A program made the translations under genes and the position numbers. Positions 9,131 through 19,053 of a DNA stretch of 64,000 bases are shown in pieces. Source of the stretch: Pseudomonas sp. MMS21 TM103 (lineage in GTDB: Bacteria; Pseudomonadota; Gammaproteobacteria; Pseudomonadales; Pseudomonadaceae); assembly GCF_022132145.1 (NCBI RefSeq), contig NZ_JAJISP010000001.1, forward strand, positions 124,001 to 188,000, read 5' to 3'. Under the pieces are notes generated by a model that searched no databases, was not told the origin of the DNA, and saw only the letters and a list, made by a program, of their open reading frames with translations. Numbering within the stretch: the stretch's first letter is position 1; each line of letters opens with the position of its first letter.

Positions 9131-10603
9131 TCAACGCTTATCCTTGCGCTTCTTATCGGCCTTCTTGTGGTGGCTCATCATGCGGCGCTTCTTGTTCACC
9201 TGCCGGTCGGTGAGGGTGTTCTTGTTACCCTCGTAAGGGTTTTCGCCACCCTTGAACTCGATGCGGATCGGCGTGCCGACCAGCTTGAGTACACGCCGGT
9301 AGGTGTTTTCCAGGTAGCGTACATAAGACTTGGGTACCGCATCGACCTGGTTGCCGTGGATCACGATCAGCGGCGGGTTGGCCCCCCCGAGGTGAGCATA
9401 GCGCAGCTTGATCCGGCGGTTCCTGACCATTGGCGGCGCATGATCGCCGACCGCATCTTCGAGAATCTGGGTCAGGCGGTTGGTCGGCCAGCGAGTAATC
9501 GCCGACTTGAACGAGTCCTGCACCGACTTGTACAGATGACCAACACCGGTGCCATGCAAGGCCGAGATGAAGTGAATATCGGCGAAGTCGACGAAGAACA
9601 ACCGACGCTGCAACTCGACCTTGACGTAGTCGCGCTCGCTGGGATCCATGCCGTCCCATTTGTTCAGGGCGATAACCAGGGCACGCCCGCTTTCCAGGAC
9701 GAAGCCGAGCAGGTTGAGGTCGTGATCGACCACCCCTTCGCGGGCATCCATGACGAACACCACCACGTTGGAGTCCTGGATCGCTTGCAGGGTCTTGACC
9801 ACCGAGAACTTTTCCACCGCCTCGAAGATCTTGCCGCGGCGACGCACGCCGGCAGTGTCGATCAGGGTGTACTTCTCGCCATCGCGCTCGAACGGGATGT
9901 AGATGCTGTCGCGGGTGGTGCCGGCCTGGTCATAGACGATGACCCGATCTTCACCGAGCATGCGGTTGACTAGGGTCGACTTGCCTACGTTGGGGCGGCC
10001 GATGATCGCCAGCTTGATACCGTCCTTCTCGCTCGGGCCTGGGATGCGCTTGGCTTCCTGACCTTCGAGGACAATTTCCTCTTCCTCACCCTCCGGCAGC
10101 TCGGTTGCATCCTTGGGGAAAGACCCCAGTACGGCTTCGAGCATCTGGGTGATGCCACGTCCATGGGCGCCGGCAATCGCCAGGGACTCGCCCATAGCCA
10201 TGGAGGCGAACTCGGCACGTGCCATGTCCGGGTCGATGTTGTCGACCTTGTTGATCACCAGGAAGCTACGCTTGTTGCGCTTGCGCAGGTGCTCGCCAAT
10301 CATCTGATCCGCCGCCGACAATCCGGCGCGGGCGTCCACCATAAACAATACGGCATCGGCCTCTTCAATAGCCTGCAGCGACTGCTCGGCCATCTTCGCG
10401 TCGATACCTTCTTCATCACCGGAAATACCACCGGTGTCGATGACGATATAGGTTCGCCCCTGCCACTTGGCCTCGCCGTATTGGCGATCACGGGTCAGAC
10501 CGGACAGGTCGCCGACAATCGCGTCGCGGCTTTTGGTCAAGCGGTTGAATAGGGTGGACTTGCCGACGTTAGGGCGGCCCACCAGGGCAATTACGGGAAC
10601 CAT
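9131..10603 (-). CDS. der: Ribosome biogenesis GTPase Der
   Basis: Essential double-GTPase for maturation of the 50S subunit, 490 aa. The start [16 protein letters not shown] puts the first P-loop at residues 9-16; the four extra codons upstream are ignored. A second GRPNVGKS P-loop occurs near residue 200, each with its own NKxD (NKVDN, NKWDG), and the C-terminal KH-like domain ends in a Lys/Arg-rich tail. An acidic linker ([11 protein letters not shown]) joins the two G domains. It is last in the hisS-yfgM-bamB-der order typical of gammaproteobacteria. Confidence 0.97.
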   Translation of the reverse strand: MVPVIALVGRPNVGKSTLFNRLTKSRDAIVGDLSGLTRDRQYGEAKWQGRTYIVIDTGGISGDEEGIDAKMAEQSLQAIEEADAVLFMVDARAGLSAADQMIGEHLRKRNKRSFLVINKVDNIDPDMARAEFASMAMGESLAIAGAHGRGITQMLEAVLGSFPKDATELPEGEEEEIVLEGQEAKRIPGPSEKDGIKLAIIGRPNVGKSTLVNRMLGEDRVIVYDQAGTTRDSIYIPFERDGEKYTLIDTAGVRRRGKIFEAVEKFSVVKTLQAIQDSNVVVFVMDAREGVVDHDLNLLGFVLESGRALVIALNKWDGMDPSERDYVKVELQRRLFFVDFADIHFISALHGTGVGHLYKSVQDSFKSAITRWPTNRLTQILEDAVGDHAPPMVRNRRIKLRYAHLGGANPPLIVIHGNQVDAVPKSYVRYLENTYRRVLKLVGTPIRIEFKGGENPYEGNKNTLTDRQVNKKRRMMSHHKKADKKRKDKR

Positions 10604-10731
10604 TAGGCTCTCCACTTCGTTATTTCAAAAAATACAAAAGCCGCTGCATGGGCAGCGGCCAGAATTTACAGGGCGAAACGGCCAACCGTACGGCATTGCC
10701 GTGCAGCATAGCCAAGCCCGTTAGCAGTGGC

Positions 10732-11871
10732 TCACTTGACGGTCAGTGCGACCAGTTTGCCACCATTGCCGAACGCATACAGCCAGGCCCCGACCACCAG
10801 TGGACGAGCACGCAAGCCATCGCTGTCAATGCGCGTACGCCCGACAAAACGCCCATCCACCTGGCTGATCAGGTGAAGGTAACCTTCCAGATCGCCAAAG
10901 GCTATATAGCTGGAAAACACTTCCGGCGCCGACAACTGGCGACGCGACAGCGCATCGTTGCTCCATAGCGCCGAGGAGGAACGCTCGTCGATGCCCTCGA
11001 CCGTGCCATTGGCCAGGCTGACATAGACGTTGCCGAAACCCTGGGCTACGCCAACTGAACTGGAGGCTTCACGCTGCCACAGCACCCGCCCGCTTTCCAA
11101 ATCCAGCGCAGCCACACGACCTTGGTAGCTGACGACATACAGCTTGCCACCCGAAAGCAGCAGGCCTCCGTCGATATCCACCACGCGCTCAAGCTCGGAG
11201 CGCCCTTGCGGAATCGCTACTCGCTGCTCCCAAACCGGAATACCGCGCTGGGCATCGAGGGCAATCACCTTGCCGCTGGACAGGCCGGCAATTGCCAGGC
11301 GGTTGGTCAGCACTGGGCTACCGGTGCCGCGCAGGGTCAGAACTGCCGGGGTGTTTTCAAAGATCCAGCGCTGGCTGCCGGTGTCAGCATCCAGGGCGAC
11401 CAGACTATCATCCTGAGTCTGCACCAGCACGATGTCGCCATTGACCGCCGGAGCCGCGAGCACCTCACTGGCCACTTGCGCGCGCCACTTTTCCTCACCG
11501 GAGCTGGCATCGAGGGCAATGATCTCACCCTTGAGCGTGCCAACCACCACCAGGCCGTAACCGGCGCCCACGGCACCCGAAACCGGCAGATCCAGGTCCT
11601 GTTTCCAGATCACCTTGCCCGTCATGCGGTCGAGCGCCATGACCAGGCCTTCGACATCGGCCGCATAAATGCTGTCACCCTCGACAGCGGGCACCAGCAT
11701 GTTGAAGGTTTTGCCCTGGCCTTGACCGATCGAACGGCTCCACTCCTTCTGCAGCACGACTTCCTCTTCGAAGTCGGGCAGATCGGCAGGCGGCAATTCC
11801 TTTTTACTGTTGCTGCTGCAACCTACGGCCAAAACGGCCAGGGCCAGCAGTGCGGCATTTTTCCAACGCAT
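10732..11871 (-). CDS. bamB: Outer-membrane assembly lipoprotein BamB
   Basis: Lipoprotein of the BAM complex that inserts beta-barrels into the outer membrane; 379 aa from the ATG at 11871. The lipobox LAVGC follows a short hydrophobic signal. Repeated PQQ-like blades (GKVIALDAQRG, IALDASSGEEKW and similar) form the eight-bladed propeller. An alternative ATG at 11883 overlaps the end of the upstream gene by 8 bp. The later start gives a more typical lipoprotein signal and places AAGGGG upstream. Confidence 0.95.
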   Translation of the reverse strand: MRWKNAALLALAVLAVGCSSNSKKELPPADLPDFEEEVVLQKEWSRSIGQGQGKTFNMLVPAVEGDSIYAADVEGLVMALDRMTGKVIWKQDLDLPVSGAVGAGYGLVVVGTLKGEIIALDASSGEEKWRAQVASEVLAAPAVNGDIVLVQTQDDSLVALDADTGSQRWIFENTPAVLTLRGTGSPVLTNRLAIAGLSSGKVIALDAQRGIPVWEQRVAIPQGRSELERVVDIDGGLLLSGGKLYVVSYQGRVAALDLESGRVLWQREASSSVGVAQGFGNVYVSLANGTVEGIDERSSSALWSNDALSRRQLSAPEVFSSYIAFGDLEGYLHLISQVDGRFVGRTRIDSDGLRARPLVVGAWLYAFGNGGKLVALTVK

Positions 11872-11875
11872 CACG

Positions 11876-12520
11876 TCACGCATCCCCTTTGGCCAAATCG
11901 TCGAGCTTCAATTGCAAGCCACCAACAGCGGCATCTTCGGCCAGCGCCGCCTTGGCTTTTACATAGGCGGCATAGGCATCATCGCTGCGGCCCAATTTCA
12001 CCAACAGGTCGCCTTTAAGTTCTTCTCGGCTGGCGAGGTAGGCTTGATCGGCATCACCCTCGAGCAGCGTGAGTGCCTCATCGACTTTGTCCTGCGCAGC
12101 CAGAACCCGGGCCAGACGCTGCCGGGCCAGTTCAGCCAGCGTGTCGTCTACCGGCTTGTCGACAATCGCTTGCAACTCGGCCGCAGCATCATCCAGCTGG
12201 CCTGCTTCGACTGCGACCTTGGCCACGAACAGACTGCCGTACTGGGCATAGTGACTGCCGGAAAAATCGCTCTTGAGCTTGTTGGCCAACTCAGCGACCT
12301 TGCCCGGATCAGGCTGGCCACTCGGGGTCAACGCGGTCTCGAGCAATTGCTGATAGAGCATCGAGGCGCCATGAGCCTGGCTTGTCTGGTATTTCTGCCA
12401 GCCCTGCCAGCCAAACACCACCACCAGCGCCAATGCGCTGCCAGTGAGCAATGGCTTGCCGTTGCGCTGCCACCAATCCTTGATTACCGCCAGTTCTTCA
12501 TCATCGGTACGCGAAACCAC
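11876..12520 (-). CDS. YfgM-like tetratricopeptide membrane-anchored protein
   Basis: A 214-aa protein with an N-terminal cytoplasmic segment, one membrane helix (about residues 25-43, LLTGSALALVVVFGWQGW) and a periplasmic TPR-like region. It starts with GTG and has AGGAG upstream. It matches the YfgM family (DUF2133/TPR_21), which associates with SecYEG and PpiD in E. coli, and sits in the same hisS-yfgM-bamB order. It overlaps or abuts bamB, so translational coupling is likely. Confidence 0.92.
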   Translation of the reverse strand: MVSRTDDEELAVIKDWWQRNGKPLLTGSALALVVVFGWQGWQKYQTSQAHGASMLYQQLLETALTPSGQPDPGKVAELANKLKSDFSGSHYAQYGSLFVAKVAVEAGQLDDAAAELQAIVDKPVDDTLAELARQRLARVLAAQDKVDEALTLLEGDADQAYLASREELKGDLLVKLGRSDDAYAAYVKAKAALAEDAAVGGLQLKLDDLAKGDA

Positions 12521-12558
12521 CCCAGATACTCCTATTCGCTAAATCGCTTAACAGCCTG

Positions 12559-13848
12559 TCAGGCCTGCAAGACGCAGGTCGCCAAATGGTCGGCCAGTGC
12601 CGGCCAGGCGATACTTTGTTGTTCGCCCTGGCCCCGTAGCGGCTTGCAACCTACCACTTGCTGGGCCAGTTCGTCTTCACCCATGACCAAGGCGTAAAGC
12701 GCGCCGCTCTTGTCGGCCTTCTTCAGTTGACTCTTGAAACTGCCTGCGCCGGCATTGACCTGCAAACGCAGAGCCGGCAGTTGATCACGCAGGCGCTCGG
12801 CCAGGGCCAGGGCTGCCAGTTCTGCCGGTTCACCCAGAGCACACAGGTAGACATCGACCTGCCGGGCGATTTCTGCCGGTACCTTGTCCAGGGTTTCAAT
12901 CAGCAGCACCAGACGCTCGATGCCCATGGCAAAACCCACACCCGGGGTCGGTTTGCCACCCATCTGCTCGACCAGGCCATCGTAACGACCGCCGGCGCAG
13001 ACAGTGCCCTGGGCACCGAGCTGATCGGTCACCCACTCGAACACGGTCTTGCTGTAGTAATCCAGGCCACGCACCAGCTTGGGATTGATCACATAGGGAA
13101 CGCCAGCCGCATCCAGGCGCGCCTTCAGGCCGTCGAAATGCACCCGCGATTCGTCATCCAGGTAATCGGCCAGCTTCGGTGCGTCGGCCAGCAGCGCCTG
13201 GGTGTCCGGGTTCTTGCTGTCGAGCACACGCAGCGGATTACTGGTCATGCGCCGGCGACTGTCTTCATCCAGTTGCTCGGCGCGGGCCGTGAGGTACTCA
13301 ACCAGGGCCTCGCGATAGACCGCGCGCGCCGCGCTGGTGCCCAGACTGTTCAACTCCAGGGTGACCGCATCGCGAATGCCGAGCAGGCCCCATAGACGCC
13401 AGGTCAGGATGATCAACTCGGCGTCGATATCCGGGCCGTCGATGTTGAAGACTTCGACACCGATCTGGTGGAATTGGCGATAGCGCCCCTTCTGCGGACG
13501 CTCGTGACGGAACATTGGTCCGATGTACCAGAGTTTCTGGGTCTGTCCGCCACCGGCCAGGCCGTGTTCCAGCACGGCCCGCACGCAGGCGGCCGTGCCT
13601 TCTGGACGCAGAGTCAGGGAGTCACCGTTGCGATCCTCGAAGGTGTACATCTCCTTTTCGACGATGTCGGTCACTTCGCCGATCGAGCGCTTGAACAGCT
13701 CGGTGAACTCGACGATCGGCATACGGATCTGCCGATAGCCATAGCCATCCAGCAGGCGCGCCACGCTGTCTTCGAAGTAACGCCAAAGCGGGGTCTGCTC
13801 GGGCAGGATATCGTTCATGCCACGAATGGCTTGCAGGGACTTGCTCAA
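12559..13848 (-). CDS. hisS: Histidyl-tRNA synthetase
   Basis: Class II aminoacyl-tRNA synthetase, 429 aa. Visible features: the N-terminal RGMNDILP, motif 2 region with [10 protein letters not shown] and [18 protein letters not shown], the His-specific [15 protein letters not shown], motif 3 [11 protein letters not shown], and the C-terminal anticodon-binding domain. It starts with TTG at 13848, with AAGGAA five bases upstream. The nearby ATG is out of frame and stops after two codons. Neighbour ispG lies 18 bp upstream in the same operon. Confidence 0.97.
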   Translation of the reverse strand: MSKSLQAIRGMNDILPEQTPLWRYFEDSVARLLDGYGYRQIRMPIVEFTELFKRSIGEVTDIVEKEMYTFEDRNGDSLTLRPEGTAACVRAVLEHGLAGGGQTQKLWYIGPMFRHERPQKGRYRQFHQIGVEVFNIDGPDIDAELIILTWRLWGLLGIRDAVTLELNSLGTSAARAVYREALVEYLTARAEQLDEDSRRRMTSNPLRVLDSKNPDTQALLADAPKLADYLDDESRVHFDGLKARLDAAGVPYVINPKLVRGLDYYSKTVFEWVTDQLGAQGTVCAGGRYDGLVEQMGGKPTPGVGFAMGIERLVLLIETLDKVPAEIARQVDVYLCALGEPAELAALALAERLRDQLPALRLQVNAGAGSFKSQLKKADKSGALYALVMGEDELAQQVVGCKPLRGQGEQQSIAWPALADHLATCVLQA

Positions 13849-13866
13849 TTCATTTCCTTAACAGGG

Positions 13867-14979
13867 TTAGCTGCGCACGATGACCGCGGCGTCAGCAGCG
13901 ACCTTCTCGGCCGCCTTCTGGCGTATCAGCTTTTCCAGCTCATCCACCAGGTTGTCGTTGTTCAGCTTTTGCGCTGGTTTGCCATCGATATAGATCAGGT
14001 TGCTCGGTGAGCCGCCAGTGAGGCCGATGTCCGCTTCCTTGGCTTCGCCCGGGCCGTTGACCACACAGCCGATCACCGCGACATCCAGTGGCACCAGCAG
14101 GTCTTCCAGGCGACCTTCAAGGTCATTCATGGTCTTCACCACATCGAAATTCTGCCGCGAGCAGCTCGGGCAAGCGATGAAGTTGATCCCTCGAGACCGC
14201 AGGCGCAGCGACTTGAGAATATCGAAGCCAACCTTGATCTCTTCCACCGGGTCCGCGGCCAGGGAGATGCGGATGGTATCGCCAATGCCCTCGGCCAGCA
14301 GCATACCCAACCCCACCGCCGACTTCACAGTGCCCGAGCGCAGACCACCGGCCTCGGTGATGCCCAGGTGCAAGGGTTGTTCGATCTGCTTGGACAGCAG
14401 CCGATAGGCCTCAACCGCCATGAACACATCGGAGGCTTTGACGCTGACCTTGAAGTCGGGGAAATTCAAACGGTCCAGATGCTCTACATGGCGTAGCGCC
14501 GACTCGACCAGTGCTTCCGGGGTCGGCTCGCCGTATTTCTTCTGCAGATCTTTTTCCAGCGAACCGGCGTTGACCCCGATGCGAATCGAGATCCCGCGAT
14601 CGCGGGCCGCCTCGACCACCGCCTTGACCCGATCTGCACGGCCGATATTGCCCGGGTTGATGCGCAGGCAATCGACGCCCAGTTCGGCCACCCGCAGGGC
14701 GATCTGATAATCGAAGTGGATATCCGCCACCAGCGGCAGGCTGACCTGCTGCTTGATTCGGCCAAAGGCTTCGGCGGCGTCCATGTCCGGCACCGAGATA
14801 CGCACGATATCCGCACCGGCGTCCTGCAGACGTCGGACTTGGGCCACTGTTGCAGCCACATCGTTGGTATCGGTATTGGTCATGCTCTGCACAGCGATGG
14901 GCGCATCGCCCCCCACCGGCACCGAGCCAACCCAAATCTTGCGCGTCAGACGACGCTTGATCGGCGATTCGCAATGCAT
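13867..14979 (-). CDS. ispG: 4-hydroxy-3-methylbut-2-enyl diphosphate synthase (flavodoxin)
   Basis: Fe-S enzyme of the MEP isoprenoid pathway, 370 aa. The ATG at 14979 ([10 protein letters not shown]) is chosen over a 19-codon extension that would overlap rodZ. The three 4Fe-4S cysteines are in [10 protein letters not shown] and [10 protein letters not shown], and the TIM-barrel entry [22 protein letters not shown] is typical. Placement next to rodZ and hisS is conserved in gammaproteobacteria. Confidence 0.97.
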   Translation of the reverse strand: MHCESPIKRRLTRKIWVGSVPVGGDAPIAVQSMTNTDTNDVAATVAQVRRLQDAGADIVRISVPDMDAAEAFGRIKQQVSLPLVADIHFDYQIALRVAELGVDCLRINPGNIGRADRVKAVVEAARDRGISIRIGVNAGSLEKDLQKKYGEPTPEALVESALRHVEHLDRLNFPDFKVSVKASDVFMAVEAYRLLSKQIEQPLHLGITEAGGLRSGTVKSAVGLGMLLAEGIGDTIRISLAADPVEEIKVGFDILKSLRLRSRGINFIACPSCSRQNFDVVKTMNDLEGRLEDLLVPLDVAVIGCVVNGPGEAKEADIGLTGGSPSNLIYIDGKPAQKLNNDNLVDELEKLIRQKAAEKVAADAAVIVRS

Positions 14980-14980
14980 C

Positions 14981-15937
14981 TTACTGACCACCCAACTTGA
15001 TACGTGCGGTTTCACCCGAGATATAGGGCGCCACATCGACTGCCTGACCGTTGTAGCTCACCTGCGCACCACGGGCAAAGCCCAGGCGCAACTCCAGCGG
15101 CGCCTTGCCGGCCAGCTGCAAACTATCGCCTTTACGCTTGAGCGCACTGAACAGCACCTTGCCACTGGCGTCGGTCAATTGTGTCCAGCAGTCAGCGACA
15201 TAGCTGACACTTACCGTGCCCTCGCCGGCAGCAACGACCAGCGACTCAGTAGTGTTGGCCGGTGCGGGACTGTCGGCAGCTGCAGGTTCGACCTGTAGCT
15301 CTTCGCCAGCCGGCTCAGCCACTGCCTGCTCGACGGCACCGTCCAATTCCGACGCCGCGGTTTCTTCGGCGATGACAGGCGTCAGGTTCAGCTCAGTCTC
15401 TCCCTGAGCCGCCAGCACGGCCTGATCCTCCGGCTCATCCAGAGGATGCAGCTGGGTCATGCCATCGGCACCGTCTACTTCAACCTGCTCGATACTGGTG
15501 ACAGGCGACTCACCGGTATGCCGCGCGGCCTGCTCTTGCCACCAGTAAAAGCCGACGCCAGTCAGCGCCACCAGCAAGGCAAAACTGACGAATCGCAGGA
15601 TGCTTTGCGAGTAACGTGCGGGCTCCTCGATATGGCCCAGGCTGTGTACATCACTGCCCACGGCATCACTGCCTGTGAACTGATCGAACTCCAGGACCAG
15701 ACGACTCTGATCCATGCCCAGGAGTTTTGCATAAGCGCGAACATAGCCTCGGGCAAAGGTATTGCCCGGCAATTTATCAAAAGCGCCCGCTTCGATCTGA
15801 CTCAGGCGCAGCGGCGTGAGATTCAGTTGGGCGGCCACTTCATCTACGGCCCAGCCCTTGCTCTCGCGCGCTTCGCGCAGTGACTCACCGGGATTGACGC
15901 GCTGGGTTGCTACAACTTCAGGATGCGCCACTTTCAT
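14981..15937 (-). CDS. rodZ: Cytoskeletal protein RodZ
   Basis: Bitopic cell-shape protein of 318 aa that links MreB to the elongasome. An N-terminal helix-turn-helix (about residues 18-85) carries [10 protein letters not shown] and [30 protein letters not shown] single membrane helix lies near residues 112-133. A low-complexity Glu/Ala/Pro-rich periplasmic linker leads to the C-terminal DUF4115 beta-domain ([14 protein letters not shown]). Its ATG overlaps the pilF stop (ATGA), indicating coupled translation. Confidence 0.95.
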   Translation of the reverse strand: MKVAHPEVVATQRVNPGESLREARESKGWAVDEVAAQLNLTPLRLSQIEAGAFDKLPGNTFARGYVRAYAKLLGMDQSRLVLEFDQFTGSDAVGSDVHSLGHIEEPARYSQSILRFVSFALLVALTGVGFYWWQEQAARHTGESPVTSIEQVEVDGADGMTQLHPLDEPEDQAVLAAQGETELNLTPVIAEETAASELDGAVEQAVAEPAGEELQVEPAAADSPAPANTTESLVVAAGEGTVSVSYVADCWTQLTDASGKVLFSALKRKGDSLQLAGKAPLELRLGFARGAQVSYNGQAVDVAPYISGETARIKLGGQ

Positions 15938-16695
15938 CTGTGCTCCGACCGATATTGCTGATATTCCGGCGTACCGGGATAAAGACGTTTCAATTGCAGA
16001 CCCAGGCTAGCTGCCGTATCGCGATCCTCGAAGATGGTCGCCAGACTCGCGCCGAGCAACAGGCTACGCGCATTCTGCTCGGCCAGCAGGCTGTAGCTAT
16101 CGTAATAGCCGCGCGCCGGCACATATTGCTTGTCCTCGTAGAGCATGACCGCCATTTCGAGCAGTGCCCGGGGCTGGCGACTGTTCAGGCGTAGCGAGCG
16201 CTCGAAATAGGTTTTCGCCTGTTCGCGCTGATTGAGCTTCATGGCAGTCAGGCCAAGGTTCTCGAACACCCGTGAACGCTCGGGGTAAAGGGTATCGCGC
16301 GAAGCTTGCTGATAATGCTCGAGCGCCTCTTGATAGCGCTCCTGTTCGAACAGGAAACCACCGTAGTTATTCAACAGCCGGGCATCGTCGCGGCGTTGCG
16401 ATAACGCGGTGCGATAATGTTCATCGGCCAGCTTGTATTCCATTTCGTGCTGAAATACCAACGCCAGAGCCGCATGCGCGTCCGCGCTGGAAGGGTCGAG
16501 GTCAAGTGCCTTTTTCAACGGCACCTTGGCCCGCTCACTTGCGCCTTGCTGCAGATAGCCGAGCCCCAGCTGAATGTAGGCATCACGTGCACCATCACGC
16601 CCCTTTTCGGTTCTCATCGGGTCGACGTCACCAGTCGACACACAGCCTGCCAACAGGCTGGCGATTAACAAGAACAGCGCTGGGCGCAGGGTCAT
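15934..16695 (-). CDS. pilF: Type IV pilus biogenesis lipoprotein PilF
   Basis: Pilotin lipoprotein needed for outer-membrane insertion and multimerisation of the PilQ secretin; 253 aa. The lipobox LLAGC is at about residues 14-18. Around six TPR repeats follow (for example AYIQLGLGYLQQGASERA and LLNNYGGFLFEQERYQEALEHY). The PilF family is named PilW in Neisseria. It lies between rlmN and rodZ as in P. aeruginosa. Confidence 0.94.
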   Translation of the reverse strand: MTLRPALFLLIASLLAGCVSTGDVDPMRTEKGRDGARDAYIQLGLGYLQQGASERAKVPLKKALDLDPSSADAHAALALVFQHEMEYKLADEHYRTALSQRRDDARLLNNYGGFLFEQERYQEALEHYQQASRDTLYPERSRVFENLGLTAMKLNQREQAKTYFERSLRLNSRQPRALLEMAVMLYEDKQYVPARGYYDSYSLLAEQNARSLLLGASLATIFEDRDTAASLGLQLKRLYPGTPEYQQYRSEHR

Positions 16696-16708
16696 GGGTA
16701 TCCTCTCT

Positions 16709-17857
16709 TCAAGTTCGATTGGCGGCGGAACTCGGCGTCTCGGCCTCGCTACTCAACTCACGCACGGCAATGTAGCGTTCGCTACGACGAGTACGATCCA
16801 TGACCTGGCCAACCAGCTGGCCGCAGGCAGCATCGATGTCTTCGCCGCGCGTGGTACGCACGGTGACATTGTGCCCGGCTTTGTGCAGCAGATCCTGGAA
16901 ACGGCGAATGGCATTGTTGCTCGGCCGCTCGTAACCCGAGAAGGGGAAGGGATTAAACGGAATCAGGTTGATCTTGCAAGGTACATTTTGCAGAAGTGCG
17001 ATCATCTGCTCAGCATGCTCGGGCTTATCGTTGACATCCTTGAGCAGGGTGTACTCGATGGTCAGTACACGTTTCTCGCCGAGGCGCGAGACATAACGCT
17101 GACACGCCGCCAGCAGCATCTCCAGCGGATACTTCTTGTTGATCGGCACCAACTGGTTGCGCAACTCATCGTTCGGCGCATGTAGCGACAATGCCAGGGA
17201 CACGTCGATGACTTCGCCCAGTTTGTCGATCATCGGCACCACGCCCGAGGTGGACAGGGTCACCTTGCGCTTGGAGATACCATAACCGAGGTCGTCCATC
17301 ATGATCTTCATGGCGGCGACCACGTTATCGAAGTTCAGCAGCGGCTCACCCATGCCCATCATCACCACATTGGTGATGGCGCGATCGACCCTGGCGGGCA
17401 CGCTACCGAATGACTTGTTGGCGATCCACACCTGACCGATCACTTCGGCGGCCGTCAGATCGCTATTGAAACCCTGCTTGCCCGTGGAGCAGAAGCTGCA
17501 ATCCAGAGCGCAGCCCGCCTGCGAGGAAACACACAGGGTGCCGCGCGTACCTTGCGGGATATACACGGTTTCCACACAACTGCCTGACGCCACCCGCACC
17601 ACCCACTTGCGCGTGCCATCAGTAGAAATATCTTCGCTGACCACTTCCGGGCCACGAATTTCAGCACAGGTCTTGAGTTTTTCACGCAAGACCTTGCTGA
17701 CGTTGCTCATGACATCGAAATCATCGACGCCAAAGTGGTGAATCCACTTCATCAACTGACCGGCACGGAAACGCTTCTCCCCGATGTCCTCGAAGAATTG
17801 TTCCATTTCTGCCTGGGTCAGACCCAGTAGATTGATTTTGCCGGTAGCTTCAGTCAT
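16709..17857 (-). CDS. rlmN: 23S rRNA A2503 / tRNA A37 C2-methyltransferase
   Basis: Radical-SAM methyltransferase of 382 aa. The CxxxCxxC cluster motif is at C116, C120 and C123 (CALDCSFC), the SAM-binding GMGEPLLN follows, and the conserved methyl-transfer Cys lies near the C-terminus in DAACGQL. It begins the short rlmN-pilF-rodZ-ispG-hisS run, 13 bp before pilF. Confidence 0.97.
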   Translation of the reverse strand: MTEATGKINLLGLTQAEMEQFFEDIGEKRFRAGQLMKWIHHFGVDDFDVMSNVSKVLREKLKTCAEIRGPEVVSEDISTDGTRKWVVRVASGSCVETVYIPQGTRGTLCVSSQAGCALDCSFCSTGKQGFNSDLTAAEVIGQVWIANKSFGSVPARVDRAITNVVMMGMGEPLLNFDNVVAAMKIMMDDLGYGISKRKVTLSTSGVVPMIDKLGEVIDVSLALSLHAPNDELRNQLVPINKKYPLEMLLAACQRYVSRLGEKRVLTIEYTLLKDVNDKPEHAEQMIALLQNVPCKINLIPFNPFPFSGYERPSNNAIRRFQDLLHKAGHNVTVRTTRGEDIDAACGQLVGQVMDRTRRSERYIAVRELSSEAETPSSAANRT

Positions 17858-17881
17858 GGCTTCACCCTCGCACGCGTCGCC

Positions 17882-18313
17882 TTAGCGAATGCGCGCACAT
17901 ACCTCGGTAGCGGAGAAGAAGTAGGCGATTTCACGAGCGGCGGAAGCCTCGGAATCGGAACCGTGTACCGCGTTCTCGTCGATGGATACGGCGAAATCGG
18001 CACGAATGGTACCGGCAGCCGCTTCTTTCGGGTTGGTTGCGCCCATCAGCTCACGGTTCTTGGCGATGGCATCTTCACCTTCCAGCACCTGAACGATAAC
18101 CGGACCAGAAACCATGAAGGCGACCAGATCCTTGAAGAAGCCGCGCTCGCTGTGCTCGGCGTAAAAACCGCCAGCTTCGCGCTCGGACAGCTGGACCATT
18201 TTCGAGGCAACGACGCGCAGGCCGGCTTTTTCGAAACGGCTAACGATCTCGCCGATAACATTCTTGGCAACAGCGTCGGGCTTGATGATGGAGAAAGTAC
18301 GTTGAACAGCCAT
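17882..18313 (-). CDS. ndk: Nucleoside diphosphate kinase
   Basis: Housekeeping enzyme that equilibrates nucleoside di- and triphosphates; 143 aa, the usual length. It has the phosphohistidine H117 in NAVHGSDS and the ligand motifs SIIKPDAV and [14 protein letters not shown]. It lies 24 bp upstream of rlmN on the same strand. A -10-like TATAAT sits in the hairpin at 18350-18374 upstream. Confidence 0.97.
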   Translation of the reverse strand: MAVQRTFSIIKPDAVAKNVIGEIVSRFEKAGLRVVASKMVQLSEREAGGFYAEHSERGFFKDLVAFMVSGPVIVQVLEGEDAIAKNRELMGATNPKEAAAGTIRADFAVSIDENAVHGSDSEASAAREIAYFFSATEVCARIR

Positions 18314-18349
18314 GTGTAACTCCAGAAACGGTGGGTAATACGAAAAATT

Positions 18350-18374
18350 AAACCCGCGAATTATACGCGGGTTT
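18350..18374 (-). terminator. Hairpin ending the isc operon; also carries a -10-like box for ndk
   Basis: A perfect 9-bp stem (AAACCCGCG/CGCGGGTTT) with loop AATTATA is followed on the minus strand by TAATTTTT, so it has terminator form for iscX. Read on the minus strand, the loop contains TATAAT, a consensus -10 hexamer positioned to drive ndk, although no good -35 is seen. The two functions overlap in one structure. Confidence 0.65.
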
Positions 18375-18489
18375 GGGGGGAAAACATAAGAGCAGCGCCA
18401 AGCGACGCACCAGTAGGGCCAAGCAGGCGTCGACAGCTCGGGGAATCGCCAACTCGATAGAGGCTTGCCGCCTATGGCTTACAACCGGG

Positions 18490-18690
18490 TCAAGCCGCCT
18501 CTTCGATCCAGGCGGCCTGAATGGCTTCAAGCACTTTCTCGCCGCCACGCTGCGGATCGTCGGAAAAATCCGGCAACGCCAGCACCCAGCGATGCAGGTC
18601 GACGAAATTGACGAAACGCGGATCGATGTCAGGCTTGCTTTCCGCCAACTGGATCGCGATTTCCAGCACATCGGACCATTTGAGGCTCAT
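18490..18690 (-). CDS. iscX: Fe-S assembly protein IscX (YfhJ)
   Basis: A 66-aa acidic protein, the last gene of the isc operon. It begins MSLKWSDVLEIAIQLAE and contains DPRFVNFVDLHRW, both characteristic of IscX, which binds IscS and acts as an iron-dependent regulator of cluster assembly. The ATG at 18690 has GAGCAGG upstream. It lies 22 bp after fdx. Confidence 0.95.
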   Translation of the reverse strand: MSLKWSDVLEIAIQLAESKPDIDPRFVNFVDLHRWVLALPDFSDDPQRGGEKVLEAIQAAWIEEAA

Positions 18691-18712
18691 GACCTGCTCC
18701 TTTGCCGAATAT

Positions 18713-19051
18713 TCAATGTCCTTCGGACACTTGATTGATGGTGTACCTGGGAATCTCGACCACCAGGTCCTGCTTATCCACCACAGCCTGACAAGACAGC
18801 CGCGAATTAGGCTCCAACCCCCAGGCCTTGTCCAGCATATCGTCTTCGAGCTCGTCGGATGGATCCAGGGAGGCAAACCCCTCGCGAATCACCACATGAC
18901 ACGTCGTGCAGGCACAGGATTTCTCACAGGCATGCTCGATGTCGATACCGTTGCGCAGTGCGACGTTGAGCACGGTTTCGCCCGGCTGCGCTTCGAGCAC
19001 AGCCCCTTCAGGGCAGTGGTCGGCGTTGGGCAGAAAAATCACCTGCGGCAT
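18713..19051 (-). CDS. fdx: Isc-type 2Fe-2S ferredoxin
   Basis: Adrenodoxin-type ferredoxin of 112 aa that supplies electrons for cluster assembly. The 2Fe-2S ligands are C42, C48, C51 and C87, matching E. coli Fdx numbering; an extra Cys at 46 is also present, as in many homologues. It is two bases downstream of hscA, within the operon. Confidence 0.96.
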   Translation of the reverse strand: MPQVIFLPNADHCPEGAVLEAQPGETVLNVALRNGIDIEHACEKSCACTTCHVVIREGFASLDPSDELEDDMLDKAWGLEPNSRLSCQAVVDKQDLVVEIPRYTINQVSEGH

Positions 19052-19053
19052 AC

